64,000 nt of DNA from Planctomycetia bacterium (GTDB lineage Bacteria; Planctomycetota; Planctomycetia; Pirellulales; PNKZ01). Position numbers and translations under genes: made by a program. The notes below the pieces were generated by a model. The model was not told the DNA's origin, did no database searches, and saw nothing but the letters and a program-made list of their open reading frames with translations. Numbering within the stretch: the stretch's first letter is position 1; the number at the start of each line of letters is the position of its first letter. Shown one piece after another: positions 1 through 8,420 of this stretch. The stretch spans positions 93,713 to 157,712 of the forward strand of contig JAIOPP010000020.1 of the NCBI GenBank assembly GCA_021413845.1. Direction: 5' to 3'.

Positions 1-137
1 GCGCTTCGTCTCCCTTCGGCGACGAGCTGATCGATGCGCGTCTTGCGCACTTTCACCAGCGCAAATTCCGCGGCGACGAAAAAACCATTCGCGGCGACCA
101 AGGCCAAGACGGCGAGCGTTCCCCAAACAAAGTCCAT
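1..137 (-). CDS. CNNM/DUF21 (hemolysin C/CorC-type) membrane protein, N-terminal fragment
   Basis: Only the first 45 codons are inside the window; the gene continues past the left edge. Reading from the ATG at 137 the protein starts MDFVWGTLAVLALVAANGFF and continues with VAAEFALVKVRKTRID. This is the typical start of DUF21/CNNM membrane proteins: one hydrophobic helix containing N-G-F-F-V-A-A-E-F, followed by a basic V-R-x-x-R-I/L segment. Such proteins usually carry CBS domains and a CorC_HlyC domain further on and are linked to Mg2+/Co2+ transport; none of that can be seen here. The SDR gene lies 126 bp upstream on the same strand. Confidence 0.75.
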   Translation of the reverse strand, partial: MDFVWGTLAVLALVAANGFFVAAEFALVKVRKTRIDQLVAEGRRS

Positions 138-263
138 GAGTGTCGCTTTCGATCATCCGAAACTCGTGCAGAGCGGAACCCCGACCGCTCATCGGCTGCA
201 AACGCCGCGCCTCGACCGAACAAATGTCCTCGGCCGAAATAGTGTAGCCGATTCCGACCAAGT

Positions 264-1082
264 TCAGGTGAACTTCCGGATTAACCAGTCGGCTAAAACA
301 GGGGAAGTCTGCATCAGCGTAAACAGAATTCGAGCCTTCCACGGCACGATCAACTCCCCCCGACGTCGCTCGCACGCAGTCAAGATTTTCGCCGCCAAAA
401 CCTCGGGCTGTATTCGACTTACCTTCACACCTCCGCCCGGTTTTCGGGCGCTCTCGGGCAACTTCGCCAACTCTTCCGGGCTCCGCACCCGACCGTCGTC
501 GCGTGCAATCGGGCCGGGGCAGACCAGCAACACATGCAACCCTTCGACGGCGAGCTCGAGACGAAGCTGCTGCGTGTAAGCCGTGACGGCGAACTTCGAC
601 GCCGGGTATGCCCCGAGAAAGCGCGAGGCGGCCTTACCGGCAAGCGAGCCGATATTGACCAAGTGCCCTTTCGACGCGATGAGGTGCGGAGCCGCGGCAC
701 GCGTGCAACGCACGACCGCCAACAAGTTCAAGTCGAGCATCTCGCGGAAATCTTCGACCGTCGTCTCGAGCACCCCCTTGCGCATCGAAAGACCGGCGTT
801 GTTCACCAAGGCATCGATCCGACCGAAGCGTTCGATCGTCCGAGCAATCAGCGCGGCGACGTCTTCGTCGCGCGTCACGTCGGTCGGCACGCTGAGGAGG
901 CCGACTTCTCGCGACTGGCCGTTGAGTAAGCGCAACCGCTCTTCAGCGGCTTGTAAAGTCGCCGGAGTACGCGCCGATAAGACGACGTTCGCTCCGGCGC
1001 GAACGAATGCTTCGGCGATCGAATACCCCAATCCGCCGGAAGCTCCGGTGACGACGACGACTTTTTGCGACCAGTAAGACAT
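264..1082 (-). CDS. SDR family NAD(P)-dependent oxidoreductase
   Basis: A 272-residue short-chain dehydrogenase/reductase, a normal length for a classical SDR. The cofactor motif TGASGGLG is at about residues 13-20, NNAG at about 92-95 and the catalytic YPASK at about 159-163, preceded by the expected Ser in VNIGSLAG. An acidic residue after beta-strand 2 is missing (LSARTPATL), which leans towards NADP(H). The substrate cannot be deduced. The C-terminus is hydrophobic and basic (WKARILFTLMQTSPVLADWL), which could mean membrane association. It sits 37 bp downstream of the next gene on the same strand. Confidence 0.85.
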   Translation of the reverse strand: MSYWSQKVVVVTGASGGLGYSIAEAFVRAGANVVLSARTPATLQAAEERLRLLNGQSREVGLLSVPTDVTRDEDVAALIARTIERFGRIDALVNNAGLSMRKGVLETTVEDFREMLDLNLLAVVRCTRAAAPHLIASKGHLVNIGSLAGKAASRFLGAYPASKFAVTAYTQQLRLELAVEGLHVLLVCPGPIARDDGRVRSPEELAKLPESARKPGGGVKVSRIQPEVLAAKILTACERRRGELIVPWKARILFTLMQTSPVLADWLIRKFT

Positions 1083-1119
1083 GACGAATTGGATTCTCTA
1101 AGGCAACGGCTGCGAAAGC

Positions 1120-1653
1120 TCATTCCGTGATTGGCTTAAATTCCGTAACTTCCCATTCCAAGTCTTGATGCCGTCCCATGATCTGATGCAGGTATTTTTT
1201 CGGATAGCCGAATCGCTCATCGAATCGACAACGAATCATGACGCCGGCCACATCGTTGCCGTATTTCTCTTTCGGCCGCTCCGTGCTTTCCAAATCGGTA
1301 TCGACGGTATCGAACATGCCCGGCACCGTCCAAGGCTCCCAAGTTCGCTCTTGTTTCGGCTGAATACCGTTGCGGGTCATCGCCGTCGGTCGACTATCGC
1401 GCACGCTCACCTTAATCTCGCCCGACTGTCGGCCGCTGAGCACGATCGTGATGTCGTAGTCGGCAAGGCCGGCTGCGGCCCAGCGTTCGCGCGCCGCAGC
1501 AAGATCGGCGGGCTTACATTCCGGCAAGCCGGGCCCGATCCATTTGCGAATCCCGATCATCGCCGCCACAACAAGCACCGGAATCAACGCTACGACGATC
1601 GTGCGACGTGCGATCCCGCGGCGCGCTCTCAAGATTTCCGGATGACAGTCCAT
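1120..1653 (-). CDS. membrane-anchored protein resembling DUF6174
   Basis: A 177-residue protein from the ATG at 1653; the frame stays open 51 bp further upstream. It has one hydrophobic segment (TIVVALIPVLVVAAMIG, about residues 18-34) and then a soluble domain. The pattern W-A-A-A-G-L-A-D-Y-D-I-T-I, followed by a strand with V-S-V-R-D, resembles the DUF6174 fold. The later WTVPGMFDTV segment is one I associate with planctomycete proteins, from memory. It is probably anchored by its N-terminus with the domain outside the cytoplasm. Function unknown. It is divergent from pyruvate kinase and upstream of the SDR gene. Confidence 0.6.
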   Translation of the reverse strand: MDCHPEILRARRGIARRTIVVALIPVLVVAAMIGIRKWIGPGLPECKPADLAAARERWAAAGLADYDITIVLSGRQSGEIKVSVRDSRPTAMTRNGIQPKQERTWEPWTVPGMFDTVDTDLESTERPKEKYGNDVAGVMIRCRFDERFGYPKKYLHQIMGRHQDLEWEVTEFKPITE

Positions 1654-1774
1654 ACAGGGGAGGCAAGCGCGCGTAAGAATGACGATGTAGCGATAACGAA
1701 GCAAGCCGCTCGATACGATCGAAGCCGATACAGTATACTCTCAGTCACTCCATTTCAGCACCAGGGATGTTGCC

Positions 1775-3220
1775 ATGAACGTCAATCGCTCGCGCGCCAA
1801 TACAAAGATCATCGCCACGGTCGGGCCCGCTTCGCGCGAAGAGGCGCAACTCTCTGCGCTGATCGACGCCGGAGTCGATGTCTTTCGTCTTAACATGGCA
1901 CACGGCGAGATTCCGCAACACGAAGAAGTACTCGCACGCATTCGCAAGCTAAGCGCCGAGAAGCGGCACCCCATCGCCGTGCTGGTCGATCTGGCAGGCC
2001 CGAAGATTCGCTTGGGCGAACTCGTGGGAGGCGAAGTGAAATGCGAACTCAACGCACAATTCGAATTCATTCGCGAAGAACAATCTGCCGACCCGCACAA
2101 GCTTGGCTCCACCTACGATCGCTTAGTCGACGAACTCCAGGTCGGCGATCGCGTGATGCTGGCCGACGGCACGGTGAGCATGCTCGTCGAATCGAAAACC
2201 AAAAACGGCGCGAAGTGCCGTTGCGTGCAAGCCGGCCCGATCCGCAGCCGCCAAGGAATCAATCTGCCGGGGGTGAAAGTCAGCTTGCCGGCGATGAGCG
2301 AAGAAGACAAAGAACACGCCGTGTGGGCGGCGAAGAACGGCGTCGACTACGTGAGCCTGAGCTTCGTCCGCTCGCCGAAGGAAGTGCTCGAATTAAAGTG
2401 GCTGCTCGACTTCCACCATTCTTCGGCCCGCGTGATCGCCAAGATCGAAAAGCAAGAAGCGCTCGATCATTTGGAAGCGATCGTCAACGCTACGGACGGC
2501 ATCATGGTTGCGCGCGGCGATCTCGGCGTCGAGATCGATGTGGCCCGCATGCCGGTCGTGCAGAAGCAAATCATTGCGATGTGCCACCGGTATCAAAAGC
2601 CGGTCATCGTAGCGACGCAAATGCTCGACAGCATGCAACACTCTCCAAGGCCGACGCGCGCGGAAGTAACCGATATCGCCAACGCGATTCTCGACGGCTG
2701 CGATGCCTGCATGCTTTCGGGCGAAACGGCCGTCGGCGACTTTCCGATCGCCGCGGTGGAAATGATGGATCGGGTAGCCGTCGCGACGGAACCGCTTTTC
2801 GCAACGCGTCCGCCGTTTCAAACTCCCGATCGACTCCCCGAAGGCCTCGAGCCGATTACGCACGGAGTCGTGCTCGGGGCCACGCAGATCGCCAAGCAAC
2901 TCGATGCGAAGATCATGATCGTGGTCAGCCATAGCGGCGTTACGGCGCTGGCCGTCTCGAAACATCGGAGCCTCATCCCGACGATCGGCGTCAGCAATCG
3001 AGAATCGACGCTGCGGCAAATGTGTCTTTATTGGGGGGTCATTCCCTTGGCCGAGGCGCCGACTACTGACAGCTTCGAGCTGATTCAGCATGTGCAGAAG
3101 TGGGGGATCGATAACGGAACCCTCGCGGTCGGCGACAACCTCGTACTCGTTGCCGGCATCGGCCTCGCCTCGAAGGGACACAACATGGTCCGCGTCCATA
3201 TCGTCGGCCAAGCCGTCTAA
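1775..3220 (+). CDS. pyk: pyruvate kinase
   Basis: 481 residues, the usual bacterial length. It converts phosphoenolpyruvate and ADP to pyruvate and ATP in the cytoplasm. The N-terminal TKIIATVGPAS, the signature region VIAKIEKQEALDHLEAI, MVARGDLGVE, VIVATQMLDSM and MLSGETAVGDFP are all present, followed by a complete C-terminal domain. The residues at the monovalent-cation site are unusual: RLNMAHG replaces the common RLNFSHG, and DLAGPKIR replaces DTKGPEIR, which puts Ala42 and Lys77 where K+-dependent enzymes have Ser and Glu. In known pyruvate kinases Lys at that position goes with K+ independence. A TATACT box at 1734-1739 could be its -10 element, but no good -35 was seen. Confidence 0.95.
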   Translation: MNVNRSRANTKIIATVGPASREEAQLSALIDAGVDVFRLNMAHGEIPQHEEVLARIRKLSAEKRHPIAVLVDLAGPKIRLGELVGGEVKCELNAQFEFIREEQSADPHKLGSTYDRLVDELQVGDRVMLADGTVSMLVESKTKNGAKCRCVQAGPIRSRQGINLPGVKVSLPAMSEEDKEHAVWAAKNGVDYVSLSFVRSPKEVLELKWLLDFHHSSARVIAKIEKQEALDHLEAIVNATDGIMVARGDLGVEIDVARMPVVQKQIIAMCHRYQKPVIVATQMLDSMQHSPRPTRAEVTDIANAILDGCDACMLSGETAVGDFPIAAVEMMDRVAVATEPLFATRPPFQTPDRLPEGLEPITHGVVLGATQIAKQLDAKIMIVVSHSGVTALAVSKHRSLIPTIGVSNRESTLRQMCLYWGVIPLAEAPTTDSFELIQHVQKWGIDNGTLAVGDNLVLVAGIGLASKGHNMVRVHIVGQAV

Positions 3221-3275
3221 GCCGGCGGCGTTCAGCTTGCCCGCATCGGTCGACCTGGTCGCCTATCGAAAGATT

Positions 3276-3294
3276 AACGATCGTACCGATCGTT
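3276..3294. repeat. 8-bp perfect inverted repeat downstream of pyk
   Basis: AACGATCG, a 3-nt spacer TAC, then CGATCGTT, 56 bp after the pyruvate kinase stop codon. The stem could end the pyk transcript, but the T-run is very short, so it is not a convincing intrinsic terminator. It could also be a protein-binding palindrome. Confidence 0.3.
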
Positions 3295-3439
3295 TCGTGC
3301 GCGCTGCGATAACTCGCTCGAATTGTTTCGCCGCGTTCGAGGCATGATCCGCCTCATCGCGCACTTCCGCCGATAACGATCAAAGCCGTTGCGGAGCGAT
3401 GCCATCCTCATCGCGATCCGCCGGCATGGAGACCATCGC

Positions 3440-3799
3440 ATGCTCGCTCGCTACCTCGCACTTCGCGCCGCTACCATTCTGCTGGTCGTCGTCGGACTTT
3501 GCGGCACCTCGCGCGCCGGCGATTGTTTGCGCCGCCTCGGTCTGGGCTTCAGCGCCGGCTACCATGCCCCCGTTGCCTGCCCGACCCCTGGGTGCTGCGA
3601 AAAGCTCTCGGTCTGGACAGGTTGGAAGCAAGCCTGTGCTCTGCCGAACACTCGTCCGATCGGCGGCAATTGCGGCTGCGCACCCTGCACGCCCGCTCCC
3701 ACCTGCGGCTCGACGTTCGGCTTGCGGATGTTGCCCGGTTGCTCGGCATGCCAAGGGGGGACGGGAACGATCGGGCGTGCGCCGCTCGTGTTCAACTAG
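3440..3799 (+). CDS. small secreted Cys-rich protein
   Basis: 119 residues from the ATG at 3440, which has GGAG at 3425-3428, about 11 nt upstream. Residues 1-27 form a signal peptide (LALRAATILLVVVGLCGTSRA, cut after SRA). The mature part holds 11 cysteines in about 90 residues, in clusters such as C-P-T-P-G-C-C, N-C-G-C-A-P-C and C-S-A-C. That suggests disulfide bonds or metal binding outside the cytoplasm. No known family was recognised. All three forward frames are open here, so the reading frame rests on the signal peptide, the ribosome-binding site and the cysteine pattern. Confidence 0.5.
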   Translation: MLARYLALRAATILLVVVGLCGTSRAGDCLRRLGLGFSAGYHAPVACPTPGCCEKLSVWTGWKQACALPNTRPIGGNCGCAPCTPAPTCGSTFGLRMLPGCSACQGGTGTIGRAPLVFN

Positions 3800-4221
3800 T
3801 CGTCGTCGATTGCACCTTTCCGATCCATTCTCGGCACCTGCTCGCGCTCCGCGGTCCATGAGTTTTCGATGAGCGATTCATGTATCGTCGATGTAGGGTG
3901 GAGAAAAGAAATGAAGAAGTCCGGTCGAGTTGCCGATACACGTAGATAGGACGTTACGGCCGGCCGTAGCGTTTCAGGATAGAGGTCATGGCAAACCGAC
4001 GGAACGGATTGCCATGACCTTTTTTTATCGGCTCATCGAGCGGCTCCTGGACTAAGTCCCGTCGCCTGCCGCTCAGTCCGACTTCTTCGTCGGATTCATT
4101 TGCCGCTCGGCGATCAATCGCCGCCGGGGCGGTTCGCGCGCCGTCGCCGTTCGTTTATCATGGCAAGCGCGTTCGCGACCGGCGGAGAGTTCGCGACGCA
4201 TCCTTCGTCCGGAGCTAGTCG
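3800..4221. other. intergenic region with a terminator
   Basis: 422 bp between the Cys-rich protein and the permease gene, both on the plus strand. It holds a strong intrinsic terminator at 3983-4026 and a short GTCCGAC/GTCGGAT hairpin near 4076-4095. A GGAG ribosome-binding site at 4211-4214 precedes the permease TTG start. No further gene was seen. Confidence 0.5.
3983..4026 (+). terminator. intrinsic terminator
   Basis: A perfect 12-bp inverted repeat, AGGTCATGGCAA (3983-3994) and TTGCCATGACCT (4009-4020), with a 14-nt loop and six further T residues. It is about 180 bp after the Cys-rich protein and probably ends that transcript. Confidence 0.85.
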
Positions 4222-6111
4222 TTGATCGTCGGCCCTCTTTTCACGCGTGAATGGACGACCTTGCCGCGCCGCGGTCGATTGTTCTTTGCCCGCGCTACTT
4301 ACGGCGGCGCCTCGGCGGTGCTCATCATCACCGCGTGGCAAGTGCTCGCAGGCTCGCAAGTCGTGCGCAACGTCGGCGACTTCGCCCACTTCGGCACGAC
4401 TATTTTCCAACTCCTCGCGCCGTTGCATCTGTCGGCCGCCGTTTTCTTCGCGGCTCTTTCGACGGCGGCGGCCGTGGCCCAAGAGAAAGATCGTCGCACG
4501 TTCGATCTGCTTTTACTCACGAATCTGTCGAATAGCGAACTCGTCCTCGGCAAGCTGTTGGGCAGCTTGCTGGCCGTCGCCAACCTCGTCATCGCCGCAG
4601 TGCCGTTCTTAGCGCTCACGGCCCTGATGGGAGGCATCGAGTTCAGTAAGATCATCGCGGTTTTTTGGATCACGGTCGGAGCGATGATCGTCGCCGGAAG
4701 CCTTGGCTCGACCATCGCGTTGTGGCGCGACAAGACCTTTCAAACGTTGGCGACGACGACCCTCGTCATCATTGCTTGGACCGGCTTCTGGGAAGCGGTC
4801 GCGCGCGGGGCGCTGGGAAACGATTGTCGCGGAATTTCCTGTGATACTTGGGCAGCCGTGGCGAGCCCTTGGCATGCGATTCTGGTCGTGGTGCGGCCGT
4901 TTACGGTCGACGATTCGACCGTCGGTATCGCCTCTCGATTCGTTCCCTATTCGTCGTGGAGTCTTACCGTCGTCGTCTCGCTGATGCTAAGCGGCTTGCT
5001 GAACCTCTGGGCGATTTGGCGCGTTCGCGTGTGGAATCCTTCGCGCGAGGTGATGATCGCAAGTTCGACTCCCGGCCCGGTTCTCGAGGCCGAAGCGAAG
5101 TCACGAAATTCCGCAGCGCGACCTGAAGGTATCGAGCACCGCTGGAGTCTTTCCGCGGCGCGAACGTCCAATTCGGCCGCCGAACAACGGCCCGATGCTT
5201 CGTCGCCGGTCGCCGGTCGCGGTCTGAGAAAGAGCCGCGCAGTGTGGGACAACCCGATCCTGTGGCGCGAAATTCGAACTTGGGCTTACGGTCGAAAAGT
5301 GTTGCCGGTTCGTGCTGCATACGTCGGACTCATCGTCGCCGGCATGTGGGGACTATCGGCCGCCGCGAAAGAATCGACGACCTCGTTCGTCCAATTGGCG
5401 ACGCTCGTCGTTCCGGCCGCCATCGTCGGCGCTTTGCTCATCAACATGCAAGCGGTTACCGCGGTCACCTCGGAGCGTGATGTTCGCGCGATCGATCTCT
5501 TGCTCGTTACCGATCTGACGCCGAAGGAATTCGTGTTCGGCAAGCTCGGCGGCATCTTTTACAACACCAAGGAGATGCTTGCCGCGCCGCTCGTCATGGC
5601 CTTGGCGCTGTGGTGGTTCGGTGTGACCGACGGAGAATCCGCCGGTTATCTTGCGTTCGGCTGGCTCGCGGTTGCCGGCTTCGCCGCCGTGGTCGGATTG
5701 CATATCGGCATGCACTACTCGAACTCGCGCAATGCAGCCGCGGTGAGCCTAGCGACCGTTTTCTTTCTCATCGTCGGAACGGCCGTGAGCATGCGCATCA
5801 TGACCGCGTTCAGCGGTTCGTTTCAGGCGCAGCTGCAACCGTTTCTCGCCACGATCGTCGGCGGCGGCATCGGCCTCTACGTGGCGCTGGGGCGTAGAAA
5901 CCCGTCCCCCGCGATCACATTGGCGTCGTTCGCGCTACCCTTGGCGACTTTCTATGCCATGACGAGCTTCTTGCTCGATGCGTTGCTCGCCACCTTTTTA
6001 GCCGTGGTCGGCGCATACTGCTTCGCGTCGGCGGCGCTGCTGGTGCCGGCGATCTTCGAGTTCGACGTAGCCGCCGGGCGCACGACGTCCGTAGATGAGA
6101 AAGAAGCCTAA
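4222..6111 (+). CDS. ABC-2-type permease, two fused homologous halves
   Basis: A 629-residue polytopic membrane protein. The start is TTG at 4222, supported by GGAG seven nt upstream. It resembles ABC-2/NosY-type permease subunits. Each half begins with a cytosolic segment ending in F-T-R-E-W or L-W-R-E-I-R, and each has a matching motif after its second helix: QEKDRRTFDLLLLTNLSNSE near residues 90-110 and SERDVRAIDLLLVTDLTPKE near 417-436, each followed by GKL. A polar linker of about 80 residues (about 270-345) joins the halves. The protein thus looks like two permease subunits fused into one chain with roughly 12 helices. No ATPase gene is adjacent, so the partner is encoded elsewhere. The substrate is unknown. 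Confidence 0.8.
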   Translation: MIVGPLFTREWTTLPRRGRLFFARATYGGASAVLIITAWQVLAGSQVVRNVGDFAHFGTTIFQLLAPLHLSAAVFFAALSTAAAVAQEKDRRTFDLLLLTNLSNSELVLGKLLGSLLAVANLVIAAVPFLALTALMGGIEFSKIIAVFWITVGAMIVAGSLGSTIALWRDKTFQTLATTTLVIIAWTGFWEAVARGALGNDCRGISCDTWAAVASPWHAILVVVRPFTVDDSTVGIASRFVPYSSWSLTVVVSLMLSGLLNLWAIWRVRVWNPSREVMIASSTPGPVLEAEAKSRNSAARPEGIEHRWSLSAARTSNSAAEQRPDASSPVAGRGLRKSRAVWDNPILWREIRTWAYGRKVLPVRAAYVGLIVAGMWGLSAAAKESTTSFVQLATLVVPAAIVGALLINMQAVTAVTSERDVRAIDLLLVTDLTPKEFVFGKLGGIFYNTKEMLAAPLVMALALWWFGVTDGESAGYLAFGWLAVAGFAAVVGLHIGMHYSNSRNAAAVSLATVFFLIVGTAVSMRIMTAFSGSFQAQLQPFLATIVGGGIGLYVALGRRNPSPAITLASFALPLATFYAMTSFLLDALLATFLAVVGAYCFASAALLVPAIFEFDVAAGRTTSVDEKEA

Positions 6112-6172
6112 GAGCCGCGTCGGCGAAGGTGGGCCTCAGCGAACCGCTTGCGTCTCGTCGTTGTTCTCTAGT

Positions 6173-6406
6173 TTAGCGATGATATCCGAGCGACTTGATC
6201 ACGTTGATCATTTCTTCATGCGTGATGAAGCGGCGACGATGAATCCGCTTATAGTTGTCGATCGCCATCGCCAACTCGCGCGCTTCGCCGGAGAGCTCCG
6301 AATGGGCATCGGCGAATTGACGCCGTTCGACGGCCGGTTGATTCGCGGCCTCGCGTTGCCGACGATCCGACCAATTGGGCTCGGTCCTGCCTAGTTCTTG
6401 CGACAT
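6173..6406 (-). CDS. small conserved hypothetical protein
   Basis: 77 residues from the ATG at 6406; an upstream AGGA supports this start over the longer open frame. The N-terminal half is polar and probably disordered. The C-terminal 35 residues (ELAMAIDNYKRIHRRRF, then ITHEEMINVIKSLGYHR) look like a compact helical unit rich in Arg/Lys. I recall similar small proteins in planctomycetes, but name no family. The basic helix could bind nucleic acid; that is a guess. It converges with the permease gene. Confidence 0.65.
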   Translation of the reverse strand: MSQELGRTEPNWSDRRQREAANQPAVERRQFADAHSELSGEARELAMAIDNYKRIHRRRFITHEEMINVIKSLGYHR

Positions 6407-6657
6407 CGATCGTATTCCTCGACGACTCCCCACGTTGCGAAACGGGCCACGCATCCCGCATCTTCTGGGCGCAACGAAAGCAGTCCTGCGGAACTTTAGA
6501 TCGCCCTTAGCGGGGGAGCAAATGAAGCCGAAGCCGACGAGGCGGAATCATCGCTAGACAAGGCATTTCGCACAACCAGCGATATGAGATCCATCGCCGA
6601 AGAATTCCGCTAAGCGTTACGATCGGATTATCCGTCGTCGCCGGTTCTCGCGACCAT

Positions 6658-7578
6658 CTACCGGCGATAGTTGCCGAGCGCCCCGGTCGCCGCGGCTGCG
6701 GTCTGCTGCAACATCGCGCGACAACGGGGATCGTCGGGAGCGAGCGCGATCGCTTGTTGTGCCGTGCGGTACGCTTCCAAGCTCTGGCCTGCCGATGTTT
6801 CTACTTCCGCCAGCGCGAGCAACAACTCCGACGTCGCCGGACCTCGCTCGCACGCAGCCCGCAACGACTTCGCTGCTTCGTAACGCCGGTCTAAGGCCGC
6901 GTAGGCAAACCCCTCGGCCACGAATAAGTCTTGCGGCTCTTCACCGGGCCCATAGGTATCGGCGAGAGCTTGCAAGGAGCAGAGCGCTTTGTTCGGCTGC
7001 TGCAACGCCGCGTAGAGGTCGGCCGATTGGCGCAAGACTACACGGTTTCGCGGCTCGTAGGTGAGCGAACGTTGAGTGTCGGCGAGTGCTTGTTGCAACT
7101 CACCCCGCTCGCGCAGGATCCGGCCTTTCATCGCCCAAGCCGCAGCCGACTTCGGATCGACGTCGATGGCCCGGCGTACATCGGCGAGCGAGCCTTCGTA
7201 GTCGCGCGTGATTAAGCGCATCTCCGCCGCGCGAAGGCGTGTCTCGGTATCGTCGGCTGCATGGTTAAGCGCAGCTTCGATTTGTGCGATCGCTTCTTTC
7301 GGACGCCCTTGTTCCCATAGCACGTCCGCGTAATGCCGCCGCGCCTCCGGGTCGTCGGGGCAGGCCCGAATCGCTTGCGAGCAGTAGCGCTCGGCTTCGG
7401 AGAGATCGCGACGCTCCAGCGCGTTAACCCCTTGCTGCACGTATTGCCGACTCTCGACGACCGACTTGCTCACCGGATTCTGCATTCGCCAGAGGCAGCA
7501 ACCACCGCAAGGCAACAGCAGCGGCAACAACAGCAGCGCGAGAAGAGATAACCGCTCGATAGGTCGCGGATAGAGCAT
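6658..7578 (-). CDS. TPR-repeat protein, probable lipoprotein
   Basis: 306 residues from the ATG at 7578. The chosen start gives a signal sequence (RLSLLALLLLPLLLPCGGCC) that ends in a lipobox-like stretch, so it is probably lipid-anchored outside the inner membrane. The rest is tetratricopeptide repeats: units such as GVNALERRDLSEAERYCSQA, YADVLWEQGRPKEAIAQIEA and KGRILRERGELQQALADTQR, each ending near a Pro. The repeats cover about residues 45-290. Such proteins are usually scaffolds in envelope complexes. The partner is unknown. It is divergent from the next gene. Confidence 0.75.
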   Translation of the reverse strand: MLYPRPIERLSLLALLLLPLLLPCGGCCLWRMQNPVSKSVVESRQYVQQGVNALERRDLSEAERYCSQAIRACPDDPEARRHYADVLWEQGRPKEAIAQIEAALNHAADDTETRLRAAEMRLITRDYEGSLADVRRAIDVDPKSAAAWAMKGRILRERGELQQALADTQRSLTYEPRNRVVLRQSADLYAALQQPNKALCSLQALADTYGPGEEPQDLFVAEGFAYAALDRRYEAAKSLRAACERGPATSELLLALAEVETSAGQSLEAYRTAQQAIALAPDDPRCRAMLQQTAAAATGALGNYRR

Positions 7579-7765
7579 CACGACGTCGGGGGCTCGGCTG
7601 GAATTTCGGCACGAAACAGTGGGTCGAGATCGTAGTGGAAACGCGCGCTCGGGAGCAAGACGTCCGGAGATGCCGGCATCGAGCGGCGGCGAGCCTTCTT
7701 TTGCCGGCAACGTTTCCTATAATGCAAAGCATTGCCCCCTATTTACCTCTATCGCGTCGAAAGCC

Positions 7766-8212
7766 ATGCCTGCCGTATTTAATAAGATGGGAATCCGGTT
7801 TACCTATCCCGACAATTGGACCGTCGATGAGACCTCGGCCTTAGAGGGGGCCGCATCGGTCACTGTTTACAGCCCGACGGAATCCTTTTGGAGTGTGTCG
7901 CTCCACCCGGCAGATGTGGAAGCGGAGTCGTTGATACGATCGGCCATCGCGGCGCTAAAGGAAACCTACAGCGACCTCGACGTAGAAGAGATCAACGAAT
8001 CGATCCAAGGGCGAGAGATCGTCGGGGCGGATGTCAATTTCTATTGCCTCGACCTTACCAACACCGCCCAGATTCGCGTGTTTGAATCTTCAAATTGCGT
8101 CGTCGTCGTATTCTGCCAAGCCGACGATCGCGATTTCGACGCGATTGGTCCCGTGTTTCATGCGATGACGATCAGCCTGCTTGCCGGCATGCCCGCACCG
8201 AACCCGAAGTAA
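7766..8212 (+). CDS. hypothetical protein with a PsbP/DUF1795-like pattern
   Basis: 148 residues from the ATG at 7766, where homology-like sequence begins (MPAVFNKMGIRFTYPDNW). The opening G-I-R-F-x-Y-P-x-N-W, followed by alternating strands and one helix (SLIRSAIAALKETYSDLD), resembles the small alpha/beta domain of PsbP-like or DUF1795 proteins, a comparison from memory only. It has no signal peptide and no membrane segment. The frame is open upstream but that part has no coding character. The role is unknown. Confidence 0.7.
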   Translation: MPAVFNKMGIRFTYPDNWTVDETSALEGAASVTVYSPTESFWSVSLHPADVEAESLIRSAIAALKETYSDLDVEEINESIQGREIVGADVNFYCLDLTNTAQIRVFESSNCVVVVFCQADDRDFDAIGPVFHAMTISLLAGMPAPNPK

Positions 8213-8252
8213 GAGTCGCTCGCGGTCGATTGTCTAGCGACTTCCGAGCGTT

Positions 8253-8287
8253 AAGCCGGCGGCAAAGCGCTTGAGCCGTCGCGGCTT
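8253..8287. repeat. imperfect hairpin downstream of the gene ending at 8212
   Basis: AAGCCG-G-CGGC pairs with GCCG-TCG-CGGCTT around an AAAGCGCTTGA loop. It could be a terminator or a processing site for the upstream gene, but no T-run follows. Confidence 0.25.
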
Positions 8288-8420
8288 GGATCGCTATATT
8301 TCAGTCTCCTAGTTGCCTTCGTCGTAGCTTCCATCACCCGCCAAGAACATTCGGGCGAGTGCGTAGGCAGTCGTGACGACGGGCTTCCTCAGTAGATCTT
8401 AGCGCACGGAGGATCGGTTC

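Noticed and set aside
2041..2934. A long Arg-rich frame inside pyruvate kinase, other frame
   Set aside because: It lies wholly inside the pyk gene and is a composition artefact.
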